Of a stretch of DNA of 6,008 nucleotides, positions 1-5,302 are shown piece after piece (positions within the stretch are counted from its first letter, which is position 1; each line of letters starts with the position of its first letter). A program made the translations under genes and the position numbers. Source of the stretch: Alphaproteobacteria bacterium (GTDB taxonomy: Bacteria; Pseudomonadota; Alphaproteobacteria; Zavarziniales; Zavarziniaceae); NCBI GenBank assembly GCA_021774355.1, contig JAJFJE010000207.1, forward strand, positions 1-6,008, in the 5' to 3' direction. The notes beneath the pieces are model-generated. The model saw only the letters and a list, made by a program, of their open reading frames with translations, was not told the DNA's origin and did not search any database.

Positions 1-269
1 TTCGTTCGGCCAAAATTCATTTCGCCCCTGCCAAAGCTGCCAATGCAGGCGGCGTCGCCGTCTCAGGCCTGGAAATATCGCAAAACCGGACCGCGTCATC
101 GCGTACGCGGGAGCAGATCAGTGGGGAGCTCCACTCGATCATGAAGCGCATTCATGACCAATGCGCCGAAGCCGGTGATTCCGGTGATTTCATTGATTAC
201 GCCAAAGGCGCGAATATCGCCGCTTTCAGAAAGGTCGCGGCCGCAATGCTCGCACAAGGGTTGTCGTGA
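1..269 (+). CDS. gdhA: NADP-specific glutamate dehydrogenase, C-terminal end (partial)
   Basis: The reading frame enters the window at base 3 and runs 88 codons to a TGA at 267-269; the 5' part lies outside the window. Glutamate dehydrogenase makes L-glutamate from 2-oxoglutarate, ammonia and NADPH in the cytoplasm, a main route of nitrogen assimilation. The visible part carries the family's C-terminal signature: HFAPAKAANAGGVAVSGLE, followed by a QN pair, then HSIMKRIHDQC, and finally a tail reading DYAKGANIAAFRKVAAAML. From memory this matches E. coli GdhA closely (APGKAANAGGVATSGLEM; GANIAGFVKVADAML), which makes the hexameric NADP-type enzyme more likely than the NAD-type large enzymes. 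The end looks normal, with no frameshift. The transporter gene starts 35 bases downstream on the same strand, so the two could be cotranscribed. No terminator-like hairpin is visible between them. Confidence 0.93.
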   Translation, partial: RSAKIHFAPAKAANAGGVAVSGLEISQNRTASSRTREQISGELHSIMKRIHDQCAEAGDSGDFIDYAKGANIAAFRKVAAAMLAQGLS

Positions 270-293
270 TTGAGCCGAGCATCCTGACGCGGT

Positions 294-297
294 GGAG
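294..297 (+). promoter_or_regulatory. Ribosome binding site of the MFS transporter gene
   Basis: GGAG lies seven bases before the ATG at 305, inside the purine-rich run GGTGGAGATGAGAA. It supports 305 as the start, giving a protein with a cytoplasmic N-terminal stretch of about 35 residues before the first membrane segment. Confidence 0.65.
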
Positions 298-304
298 ATG
301 AGAA

Positions 305-1600
305 ATGGTTGCGCGGGTCCTGCATGAGATTCTCACGGGCGATGACGAAAGTCGCCTGTGCAAGGATATCCCGGATGAAGCATGCAAACACCAGCCGCGC
401 AACTTTGCCATTCATATATTAAGCCTCGCTGCAACCAAGACAGGCGATGGTTTGGCTGATCCGAAGCTTGTTCTAGCTTGGCTTCTCGGTGCACTCGGCG
501 CTCCCGCTGCCACCATTGGACTTTTGGTCCCTATCCGGGAATCTCTAGCTCTGTTGCCGCAGTTATTCACGGCTCCGGTGATTAGGGCGATGCCCATCCG
601 AAAGTGGGCGTGGGCGATCGGTTCCCTGGCGCAGGGCGTCTGTGTGATCTTGATTGCCGTAACCGCATTGATGCTTGAAGGGGCGGCTGCAGGCTGGACA
701 ATTGTTGCGTTGCTGGCCGTCTTTGGCCTTGCGCGCAGCGTCTGCTCGGTCAGTTACAAGGACGTTCTCGGCAAGACCGTCTCAAAGACGACCCGCGGCA
801 CTGCGACTGGAACAGCAAGTTCTGTTGCCGCAGCCGGCGTCTTGGCATTTGGGTTTCTGCTCAGCGTCGCCATCATCCCGCTCACTGTAACTTCAATCGC
901 GGTAGCACTCATCGTTGCTGGTATCCTCTGGCTCGCCGCTGGGTTTGCTTTCACAACGATTAAGGAGGAACCCGGTGCAAACGAAGTCGGAGGCGACGGC
1001 GTATCTACGGCGATCAGTCAGTTCTCCCTTTTGAAGGACGATCCGCAGCTTGGCAGGTTCATCGCCGTCAGGGGGCTGTTGATTGCTACCGCTTTGGCTC
1101 CGCCCTTTTTGCTTGCACTGGCTGGCGAAGTTGGAGGACAGAGTCTCTCGGCGCTGGGACCGTTTGTGATCGCATCTGCGTTGGCATCGATGCTCAGCGG
1201 TTATGTCTGGGGTCGATTCGCGGATCGCTCTAGCCGATTTGTTTTGATCAGTGCTGCGATCATGAGTGGAGTGATTCTTGGCGCGGTCGGCGTCAACTCG
1301 TTTGCCGAAACGGGGCTTACGAAAATTAACTGGCTGATGGCTTGCGCGCTGTTCGTGCTGATTGTCTCCTATCAGGGCGTACGCCTCGGCCGCTCGACGC
1401 ACCTGACAGATATGGCTGATGAGACGAAACGCGCTTCCTATACGGCGCTCTCCAACACAGCAATCGGCGTTCTACTCCTTTGCGGCGGTATATTCGGCCT
1501 TCTTGCGGACCTGTTCGGTACTCCGGCCATCATCTGTGTGTTCTCGATCATGTGTTTCAGCGCCGCAGTGTTGGCCACTCGGCTAGACGAGGTCCAGTAG
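305..1600 (+). CDS. Major facilitator superfamily (MFS) transporter
   Basis: This gene encodes a 431-residue inner-membrane protein, a usual length for an MFS carrier. The N-terminal 35 residues are polar (DESRLCKDIPDEACKHQP), then hydrophobic helices alternate with short loops: about residues 36-80, 104-124, 130-146, 170-217, 253-273, 282-302, 311-331, 342-360 and 383-426. A charged central loop (about 218-250) separates the two halves. GYVWGRFADRSSR (299-311) resembles the MFS motif A (GxxxDRxGR) in its second-half position. The polar segment LGRSTHLTDMADETKRASY (361-379) lies before the last helices. The substrate cannot be read from the sequence. The position next to gdhA suggests cotranscription but does not prove a nitrogen role. 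The C-terminus ends naturally as ATRLDEVQ, and the stop codon abuts a response regulator remnant on the other strand. Confidence 0.88.
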   Translation: MVARVLHEILTGDDESRLCKDIPDEACKHQPRNFAIHILSLAATKTGDGLADPKLVLAWLLGALGAPAATIGLLVPIRESLALLPQLFTAPVIRAMPIRKWAWAIGSLAQGVCVILIAVTALMLEGAAAGWTIVALLAVFGLARSVCSVSYKDVLGKTVSKTTRGTATGTASSVAAAGVLAFGFLLSVAIIPLTVTSIAVALIVAGILWLAAGFAFTTIKEEPGANEVGGDGVSTAISQFSLLKDDPQLGRFIAVRGLLIATALAPPFLLALAGEVGGQSLSALGPFVIASALASMLSGYVWGRFADRSSRFVLISAAIMSGVILGAVGVNSFAETGLTKINWLMACALFVLIVSYQGVRLGRSTHLTDMADETKRASYTALSNTAIGVLLLCGGIFGLLADLFGTPAIICVFSIMCFSAAVLATRLDEVQ

Positions 1601-1716
1601 CCTTTTGCTCCGGTCCGAAACGCGTGCAAAGCGTAAGCGGCGTTGGCCTGCATGCTGAAGACAAGGATGTGCGCGGCTGGGTCCCACATCCGGATCTGCC
1701 GGATCGCATCAATACC
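1597..1716 (-). pseudogene. Remnant of a NarL/FixJ-type response regulator receiver domain
   Basis: Read on the minus strand from 1716 to 1597, about 40 codons give GIDAIRQIRMWDP, then AAHILVFSM, then a segment ending HAFRTGAKGY. This is the classic middle of a receiver domain: the GIDAIRQIR helix after the phosphorylated Asp loop, the hydrophobic ILVFSM strand with its Ser in the conserved Ser/Thr switch position, and the AFRTGAKGY segment with the conserved Lys. The upstream half with the acidic pocket and phospho-Asp is missing: the same frame meets a TAG within three codons upstream of GIDA. Downstream, where VTKSS would be expected, the frame runs into the antisense of the transporter C-terminus, and no LuxR helix-turn-helix follows. 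It is therefore a fragment, not a working gene. The receiver match is strong; the NarL/FixJ subfamily is inferred from style. Confidence 0.6.
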
Positions 1717-1923
1717 CCTCTACCGGTGACCATGCCGCTTCCGTGTCCGCGGTCACCAACTTGATTGCGCGTGCGATACGCGCTCCGCGAGCCGGCCGCC
1801 CGCGCTGACTCGGGTTCGAACTCTCTCGTCTCATTTTCGCCAACGTGCTCAGGCCGGACCTGTAAGACCGGTTTTGCCTGGTTCGTGAAAACAACGGCGA
1901 AATGCCGATGGGTTGGACTTCGG
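1601..1923. other. Intergenic region between convergent genes, no intact gene
   Basis: This stretch separates the transporter gene (plus strand) from the NTF2-like gene (minus strand). Apart from the response regulator remnant at its left end, I found no protein-like reading frame in either direction: open frames crossing 1709-1923 have erratic composition, lack start-site support and are shadows extending from the neighbouring gene. A 7-bp perfect inverted repeat, GGTGACC (1725-1731) and GGTCACC (1751-1757), is spaced by 19 bases. A weak terminator-like element lies at 1887-1907. The region looks like decayed sequence. Confidence 0.55.
1887..1907 (-). terminator. Weak possible terminator of the NTF2-like gene
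   Basis: On the minus strand, about 17 bases after the TAA at 1924-1926, a small hairpin (CGGC, loop ATTTC, GCCG) is followed by a T-rich tail, TTGTTTTC. The stem is only four base pairs, so this is a weak candidate. Its position and T-rich tail are the only support. Confidence 0.28.
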
Positions 1924-2469
1924 TTATCGGGGACGCCGGCTCAACACCTTTCCGGTTTCGCGAACGAGTTTCCCGCCGGGGGTGGCGACATCGAAGGTCA
2001 GCTCGGTCGAACCAAGTCCTGCCGAGATGCGACTGGGCGAACGAACATTGAACTCGTATTGGAAACTCACTTCGACCTTGCTGTTGTTTTCGCCGCTGCG
2101 ACGAACCTCGAAGGTCTCGGAATTGAGGATGTAACTGCGCTGGGGCCAACGGCGATAGTACGCCTGCTTGTCGGAAATGATTGAGCGGAGCGATTTGCGC
2201 CGGTCGCCGAAGTAGTCGACGCGCTGTGCGTATATCGCTGCGATCTCTTCAGGCGTCATGTCGTCGCCGGAGAGATAGTAGGTCGCGACGAACCGTTGCA
2301 TGAGGCCGCGCAGTTGTTCCATGCCCAGTGTCGACATGTGCTCAACGCCCTGAGGGTTTTCGGGATCGCGGTTCGTGTCGTCGGGCTGCGCAAAGATGGG
2401 ATTGGCGAGCACAGCGGTGACAAAAAAAGCTGCGCCGAGTGCGGACAAGAACCTTTTTGCAGAAGGCAT
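1924..2469 (-). CDS. Exported NTF2-like (SnoaL/DUF4440-style) protein of unknown function
   Basis: The 181-residue protein starts with a clear Sec signal peptide: MPSAKRF, a hydrophobic core (about 8-22), and a likely cut after PIFA at residue 27. An Asp/Asn/Pro-rich linker follows (28-45). The mature domain (about 48-178) begins with a helix, EQLRGLMQRFVATYYLSGDD, then IAAIYAQRVDYFGD, then DKQAYYRRWPQRSYIL, and ends in beta-like segments (VEVSFQYEF; STELTFDV; GGKLVRETGKVLSRR). Helices followed by a curved sheet, with a YAxxVDYFG motif and a RWPxR motif, are typical of NTF2-like periplasmic proteins in this bacterial group; that assignment is recognition by pattern, not by search. An upstream ATG at 2511 is open in frame, but the strong AGGAGG lies just before 2469 and the signal peptide begins there. 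It probably binds a small ligand or partner in the periplasm; no catalytic residues can be named. Confidence 0.72.
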   Translation of the reverse strand: MPSAKRFLSALGAAFFVTAVLANPIFAQPDDTNRDPENPQGVEHMSTLGMEQLRGLMQRFVATYYLSGDDMTPEEIAAIYAQRVDYFGDRRKSLRSIISDKQAYYRRWPQRSYILNSETFEVRRSGENNSKVEVSFQYEFNVRSPSRISAGLGSTELTFDVATPGGKLVRETGKVLSRRPR

Positions 2470-2475
2470 CACGTT

Positions 2476-2481
2476 TCCTCC
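2476..2481 (-). promoter_or_regulatory. Ribosome binding site deciding the start at 2469
   Basis: On the minus strand GGAGGA is followed by AACGTG and then ATG at 2469. This spacing selects the internal ATG rather than the one 14 codons upstream at 2511, and places the signal peptide at the very N-terminus. Confidence 0.75.
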
Positions 2482-2544
2482 TTCAATACGGGCATTCATT
2501 CCGGCATCCACACAGGAGCTGCCGGAGCTGGTTTTCGATCTTCA

Positions 2545-2566
2545 GAGGCCGGGAAGACCCGGCCTC
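2545..2566. terminator. Perfect 9-bp GC-rich hairpin between the NTF2-like and P460 genes
   Basis: GAGGCCGGG (2545-2553), loop AAGA (2554-2557), CCCGGCCTC (2558-2566) form a perfect 9-bp stem with a tetraloop. It lies about 100 bases past the end of the minus-strand cytochrome P460 gene and 75 bases before the start of the NTF2-like gene. Neither side has a proper T-run: the minus-strand tail is TGAAGATCGAAAACC. It may be a terminator or attenuator between the two genes, or an mRNA-stabilising hairpin. The structure is certain; its role is inferred. Confidence 0.5.
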
Positions 2567-2648
2567 CGTTGTCATTAGTCGAGCGGGATAGTGGCGCGAG
2601 TGTCTGGAGGGTTCACAGCCGAATGCGCGCTGGAAGAGTTTGAACCTA

Positions 2649-2663
2649 CCAGGACCGTCCTGG
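2649..2663 (-). terminator. Short hairpin just after the cytochrome P460 stop codon
   Basis: CCAGGA, loop of three, TCCTGG (2649-2663) is a perfect 6-bp inverted repeat beginning five bases after the TAA of the P460 gene on the minus strand. The following sequence, TAGGTTCAAACTC, is not a strong T-run, so termination is only possible, perhaps in tandem with the larger hairpin at 2545-2566. Confidence 0.33.
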
Positions 2664-2668
2664 AGCGA

Positions 2669-3181
2669 TTACTTGGCGAGGTGTTCATAAGAGAAGACGT
2701 ATTTCGTGTCTTCCAACGCAGAGTGGCACGAGCGGCAATCGGCGAAATTCTTTTCGAGTAGCTTGCCGTCGGCTTTGAAGCCCGCAAATTCCCAGTCGCC
2801 GACGTTCATTCCCTCACCGGAGTAGTCTTTGCCCCAGCCAGCGCCCTTCTGCTTGACCATGACGGCGGCAAGATCGCCGCGAATGAGCCGGTCGAGCTTT
2901 TTGCTGCGCATCGGCTTCCCGTCTGGGCCAGCCTTTGCGTTGTAGACTTCCATAATCAAGATAGAGCCGTCGGGCAGTTCTCCATACTTGCCGATACCGT
3001 TCGAGGCCACGTCGTTTGCATAAAAGCGCGCAAGCTGTTTGCCGTTCTGGCGTTCGGCGTTGAGGTAGTTCGAGAACGTCTTCTGGTAGTCTTTCGGGAA
3101 CTCAATGCGGTCGGGCCCGGCCACTGCCGTTGCCCCGGCCACAACAAGCATGGCTCCAGCTACCATCAATCGCTTCAACAT
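2669..3181 (-). CDS. Cytochrome P460 family haem protein, exported
   Basis: The 170-residue protein has a signal peptide (MLKRLMVAGAML..., cut probably after AVA at residue 21), so the haem protein acts in the periplasm. The mature part follows the cytochrome P460 layout: an N-terminal helix with FPKDYQKTF (28-36), a conserved ARFYANDVASNG (51-62), LPDGSILIMEVYNAK (69-83), LAAVMVKQKGAGWG (104-117), GDWEFAGF (128-135), and near the C-terminus the haem c attachment site CRSCH (C149, C152, H153) followed by DTKYVFSY. Relatives include the Nitrosomonas hydroxylamine-oxidising enzyme, with a Lys-haem cross-link, and NO-binding cytochrome c'-beta, which lacks it. I cannot assign the cross-linking Lys by eye, so nitrogen-oxide chemistry or sensing is a family-based inference. 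The start at 3181 rather than 3217 is set by AAGGAGA just upstream and by the signal peptide. Confidence 0.86.
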   Translation of the reverse strand: MLKRLMVAGAMLVVAGATAVAGPDRIEFPKDYQKTFSNYLNAERQNGKQLARFYANDVASNGIGKYGELPDGSILIMEVYNAKAGPDGKPMRSKKLDRLIRGDLAAVMVKQKGAGWGKDYSGEGMNVGDWEFAGFKADGKLLEKNFADCRSCHSALEDTKYVFSYEHLAK

Positions 3182-3600
3182 AAGAATTCTCCTTAACCAA
3201 TCACTGTTCAGTTCCATCCGGCGGGCCAGTTTTTAGCAGTTGGCGGGCGCGGACCGGTCCTATGGCGATTGCTGCGATAGCGCGCGCAACGGACCTGTCA
3301 GCAGCTACGGCTTGAATGGTGCAGAGTTTCAGCTTGCGGGGGGAAAGTGCTCGGCTGACCGGATTTCCGACAAATATTTTGCGGACCTGAAACCTTTGAT
3401 CCGCTCTCACGTATCTCAATAGAGGGTGTGTGCGAACGACACGGATCGGCAGTTGGGAGCGCGCTGGATTGAGCGGTTCTCGCTTCCTGGCTTGCTCTTT
3501 GAGCGGTGTTCGGATCGAATGCTATCGAGTTTCCGGCTTTGCGCGCACTGAGCATCGCCTGCCGGTCGGCCTAGCGTAATTTCGCGGAGTTCTGAATAGA
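3182..3600. promoter_or_regulatory. Divergent intergenic region between cytochrome P460 and the ECF sigma operon
   Basis: These 419 bases separate two divergent transcription units, so promoters for both are expected here. No intact gene is visible: open frames at 3240-3422 (plus) and 3201-3555 (minus) have no protein-like features. I could not find a confident ECF-type pair (GGAAC with CGTT at 16-17 spacing). A 9-bp direct repeat, TTGAGCGGT, occurs at 3469-3477 and 3499-3507, exactly 30 bases apart, upstream of the sigma gene. A poor sigma70-like candidate, TTGATC then ATAGAG after 17 bases, lies near 3395-3425. The function of the region is inferred from gene layout. Confidence 0.5.
3189..3194 (-). 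promoter_or_regulatory. Ribosome binding site of the cytochrome P460 gene
   Basis: AAGGAG on the minus strand lies seven bases before the ATG at 3181 (spacer AATTCTT). It rules out the longer start at 3217, whose extra residues (MELNSDWLRRI) would sit before an otherwise normal signal peptide. Confidence 0.75.
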
Positions 3601-4149
3601 ATGCTGAGATCGGCCGGCGAAGTTACTGCCCTGTTGCGACGCGTGGCCGAAGGCGATCGATTAGCCTTTGAGCAACTGTATTCTGCGACGTCGCCGAAAC
3701 TTTACGGCGTGATCTGGCGTATCTTGAAACGTCGCGATTTGGCCGACGAGATTACTCAAGAAGTTTACGTCAAGATCTGGCAGCGCGCAGATGAATTCGA
3801 TCCGGCGCGTTCGTCGCCGATCACATGGATGGTGACAATCTCGCGCAACCGAGCGCTTGACGAAGTGAGACGCCGGCAGGTCACCACCGTATTCGATGAA
3901 GCAGCGACGACGAATGCCCGTGATCCAGGACCGTCGGCAATGGACGTTTTGGAGCAGAGCGAGGACTTGCGGAAATTGTATGCGTGTCTGGACGGTTTGG
4001 AACAGGAACGGCGCGAAGCCGTCAAACTTGCGTATCTCGACGGCTTTTCCAGGCAGGATTTGGCCGATCGCTTCGGTCACCCGGTGGGCACGATCAAAAC
4101 CTGGCTTCATCGAAGCCTCAAGCAGCTTAAGGATTGTCTCGGGACATGA
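3601..4149 (+). CDS. ECF-type RNA polymerase sigma factor (RskA-partnered, SigK-like)
   Basis: The 182-residue protein has only the two domains of extracytoplasmic function sigma factors. Region 2 (about residues 22-92) reads FEQLYSATSPKLYGVIWRIL, then DLADEITQEVYVKIWQ, which contacts core polymerase and the -10 element, then WMVTISRNRALDEVRRR. A short acidic linker (about 93-120) follows. Region 4 (about 124-179) contains LDGLEQERREAVKLAYLDGFS and the helix-turn-helix DLADRFGHPVGTIKTWLHRSL that reads the -35 element. It directs RNA polymerase to stress-responsive promoters when free. The start at 3601 is supported by GGAG at 3586-3589, a rather long 11 bases away. The gene overlaps the downstream anti-sigma gene by four bases, which fixes their pairing. 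A divergent neighbour encodes an exported cytochrome P460. No extra C-terminal domain is present. Confidence 0.93.
   Translation: MLRSAGEVTALLRRVAEGDRLAFEQLYSATSPKLYGVIWRILKRRDLADEITQEVYVKIWQRADEFDPARSSPITWMVTISRNRALDEVRRRQVTTVFDEAATTNARDPGPSAMDVLEQSEDLRKLYACLDGLEQERREAVKLAYLDGFSRQDLADRFGHPVGTIKTWLHRSLKQLKDCLGT
4129..4133 (+). promoter_or_regulatory. Ribosome site within the sigma gene for the anti-sigma gene
   Basis: AAGGA lies 12 bases before the ATG at 4146, inside the last codons of the sigma gene. A TTG at 4134 touches this site directly and cannot use it, so 4146 is preferred. The ATGA overlap (4146-4149) suggests translational coupling. Confidence 0.5.
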
Positions 4150-4883
4150 CAGACCGGGAAGACATAGAGATCCTGGCCGGGGAGTATGTGCTCGGGACGT
4201 TGGACTCGGACGAGCGTGTCGCGGTTTCGGCCCGTCGGCAGCGGGAGCCTTTGCTCGATCGTGCGATCCACGATTGGGAACGCCGGATTGCACCGCTTCT
4301 GCAAGAGGCAGACGAGATTGAGCCGCCGCCTGAACTGTTCGCGCAAATTGCAGCAAGGCTCGACTCGCCTATGCCGTCCGATGCACTGAAGTCAGCCCGA
4401 ACTTCTGATGCCACCGCTCTGGCAAGTTTGCGACGGCAAGTTGCGACATGGCGCTCGGCGGCGGCTGGGGCGTCCTTGATCGCGGCCAGTCTGCTGGGGT
4501 TTATCGTTGTTGGCGAAATGCAGCTATCGGATGACCAGCAGAAGTATGTCGCGGTATTTCAAGAGGGCGATATTCCGCCGACCTTCCTGCTGTCCATTGA
4601 CCTTGAGACGCGGGAAATGACGATCCGGCCGGTCACCGCCGTCAGGCCCGATGGCAAGGATTACCAGCTCTGGATTGTTGCTGAACAACTCGGCCCCGCG
4701 CCACGGTCCCTGGGAGTGTTGGAGGTCGGTACAGCGCCAATCCGCAAACGGCTGGAAGGATATGATGCCGAGCTCCTGCAGGGAGCCACATTCGGTATCA
4801 GTCTGGAGCCGGAAGGCGGATCACCCACGGGCAAACCGACCGGGCCGGCGCTGCATGGCAAGCTCATTCCAACCGCGCTTTGA
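4146..4883 (+). CDS. RskA-type transmembrane anti-sigma factor
   Basis: The 245-residue protein has a cytoplasmic N-terminal sigma-binding part (about 1-72: IEILAGEYVLGTLDSDER, then AIHDWERRIAPLL, then PPPELFAQIAARL), a single membrane helix (about 103-123: RSAAAGASLIAASLLGFIVV), and a periplasmic RskA-like domain (about 134-243) with KYVAVFQ, the DYQLWIVAE core strand, PAPRSLGVLEV and a Gly/Pro-rich tail (SLEPEGGSPTGKPTGPALHG). It binds and silences the sigma factor encoded just upstream; signal-driven proteolysis of the anti-sigma protein would release it. I see no HxxxCxxC zinc motif, so this is not a zinc-binding (ZAS) anti-sigma factor. The four-base overlap with the sigma gene implies matched synthesis of the pair. 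The family assignment is confident; the signal sensed is unknown. Confidence 0.9.
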   Translation: MTDREDIEILAGEYVLGTLDSDERVAVSARRQREPLLDRAIHDWERRIAPLLQEADEIEPPPELFAQIAARLDSPMPSDALKSARTSDATALASLRRQVATWRSAAAGASLIAASLLGFIVVGEMQLSDDQQKYVAVFQEGDIPPTFLLSIDLETREMTIRPVTAVRPDGKDYQLWIVAEQLGPAPRSLGVLEVGTAPIRKRLEGYDAELLQGATFGISLEPEGGSPTGKPTGPALHGKLIPTAL

Positions 4884-4907
4884 GGGTGCTTGGCGTGCTT
4901 TTATAAT
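4880..4907 (+). promoter_or_regulatory. Probable sigma70-type promoter for the small secreted ORF
   Basis: A perfect TATAAT (4902-4907) is preceded, after 16 bases, by TTGAGG (4880-4885), which matches TTGACA at four of six positions. The -35 overlaps the anti-sigma stop codon. Transcription would begin near 4914, leaving a leader of about 93 bases before the ATG at 5007. It suggests that the downstream small gene is transcribed separately from the sigma operon. Confidence 0.42.
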
Positions 4908-5006
4908 TTCGCGAACATGAATCTGAAACTCTGGCGGTCGCCCTGCGTATCTTCACACAAGCTCACGAAAACAGAGCGGTAGAAGCATACGGAGGAATTG
5001 TCAGCG

Positions 5007-5177
5007 ATGTCTCGTATTTCAATTACGCTTAAGGCGATTGCTGCCTCGATTTTTGCGGTGGGTGTGGCTCTTGCCCTGACTAATCCGGGCCATGCGGACA
5101 CGCTGCGTGTCATGAGCGGGGCGGCGGCGCTCGCGTCGGAAACCGTCATCGGGAACGATCCTCCGGCGGGTTCCTGA
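5007..5177 (+). CDS. Small secreted or truncated protein, 56 residues, unknown function
   Basis: The ATG at 5007 follows a strong GGAGGA (4991-4996) at a spacing of ten bases. The peptide starts with a textbook signal sequence: MSRISITLKAIAASIF, a hydrophobic core to about residue 25, and a cut after GHA near residue 30. Only about 26 residues remain after that (DTLRVMSGAAALASETV..., ending PPAGS). The strong initiation site and signal peptide argue for a real gene, but such a short mature part suggests either a genuine small exported peptide or a longer protein cut by a premature TGA. In the other frames after 5177 I find no clear continuation, so frameshift is not proven. I do not recognise the family. 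Its place downstream of the sigma/anti-sigma operon could make it an envelope-stress gene, which is inference. Confidence 0.55.
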   Translation: MSRISITLKAIAASIFAVGVALALTNPGHADTLRVMSGAAALASETVIGNDPPAGS

Positions 5178-5238
5178 ATTCTCAAATCGCCGGCACTGTG
5201 AGCTTCCTCCCCCCACTCATCAGGCCGGCGGTATCCGA

Positions 5239-5253
5239 ACCGTCTTCGACGGT
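5239..5253. repeat. Small perfect hairpin (6-bp stem, 3-base loop)
   Basis: ACCGTC (5239-5244), loop TTC, GACGGT (5248-5253). It lies 13 bases before the larger stem at 5267-5302, so the two would form tandem hairpins in a plus-strand transcript. There is no T-run after it. Confidence 0.5.
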
Positions 5254-5266
5254 CTCGGCAGCGGGG

Positions 5267-5302
5267 TGCCGGAAGAGCGGCCTGGTGCCATCTCTTCCGG
5301 CA
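5267..5302. repeat. Strong 11-bp perfect inverted repeat (stem-loop)
   Basis: TGCCGGAAGAG (5267-5277) and CTCTTCCGGCA (5292-5302) are exact reverse complements with a 14-base loop, in which GGC (5279-5281) and GCC (5287-5289) can pair further. The downstream bases ATCTCGTCTTA are not a T-run, so this is not a standard intrinsic terminator. The loop's GGCCTG (5279-5284) is also complementary to CAGGCC at 5221-5226, allowing an alternative fold. The pairing is certain; a regulatory RNA role is inference. Confidence 0.6.

Noticed and set aside
893..1402. Minus-strand open frame of 169 codons opposite the MFS gene
   Set aside because: Polar, low-complexity shadow of a well-supported membrane protein gene; no ribosome site and no family resemblance.
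1688..1704. ATCCGG/CCGGAT hairpin downstream of the MFS gene as a terminator
   Set aside because: It coincides with the repeated IRQIR codons of the response regulator remnant and no T-run follows.
1813..1821. GGTTCGAAC, resembling a tRNA T-loop
   Set aside because: The flanking bases do not form a five-base T-stem, and no anticodon arm or acceptor stem could be found.
1709..2149. Minus-strand open frame of 146 codons overlapping the NTF2-like gene
   Set aside because: Rich in Arg, Ser and Pro as expected of an off-frame read; the overlapping frame encodes a protein with a signal peptide and a good ribosome site.
3195..3215. GGAAC followed by GGTT on the minus strand upstream of cytochrome P460, resembling an EcfG-type promoter
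   Set aside because: The gap is only about 13 bases instead of 16-17, and the elements lie too close to the start codon.
4134..4145. TTG start four codons upstream for the anti-sigma gene
   Set aside because: The only Shine-Dalgarno-like AAGGA directly touches this codon; the ATG at 4146 has usable spacing and gives the typical ATGA overlap.
3661..4356. Minus-strand open frame of 231 codons opposite the sigma and anti-sigma genes
   Set aside because: Spans the antisense of two confidently recognised genes and has no domain-like features.
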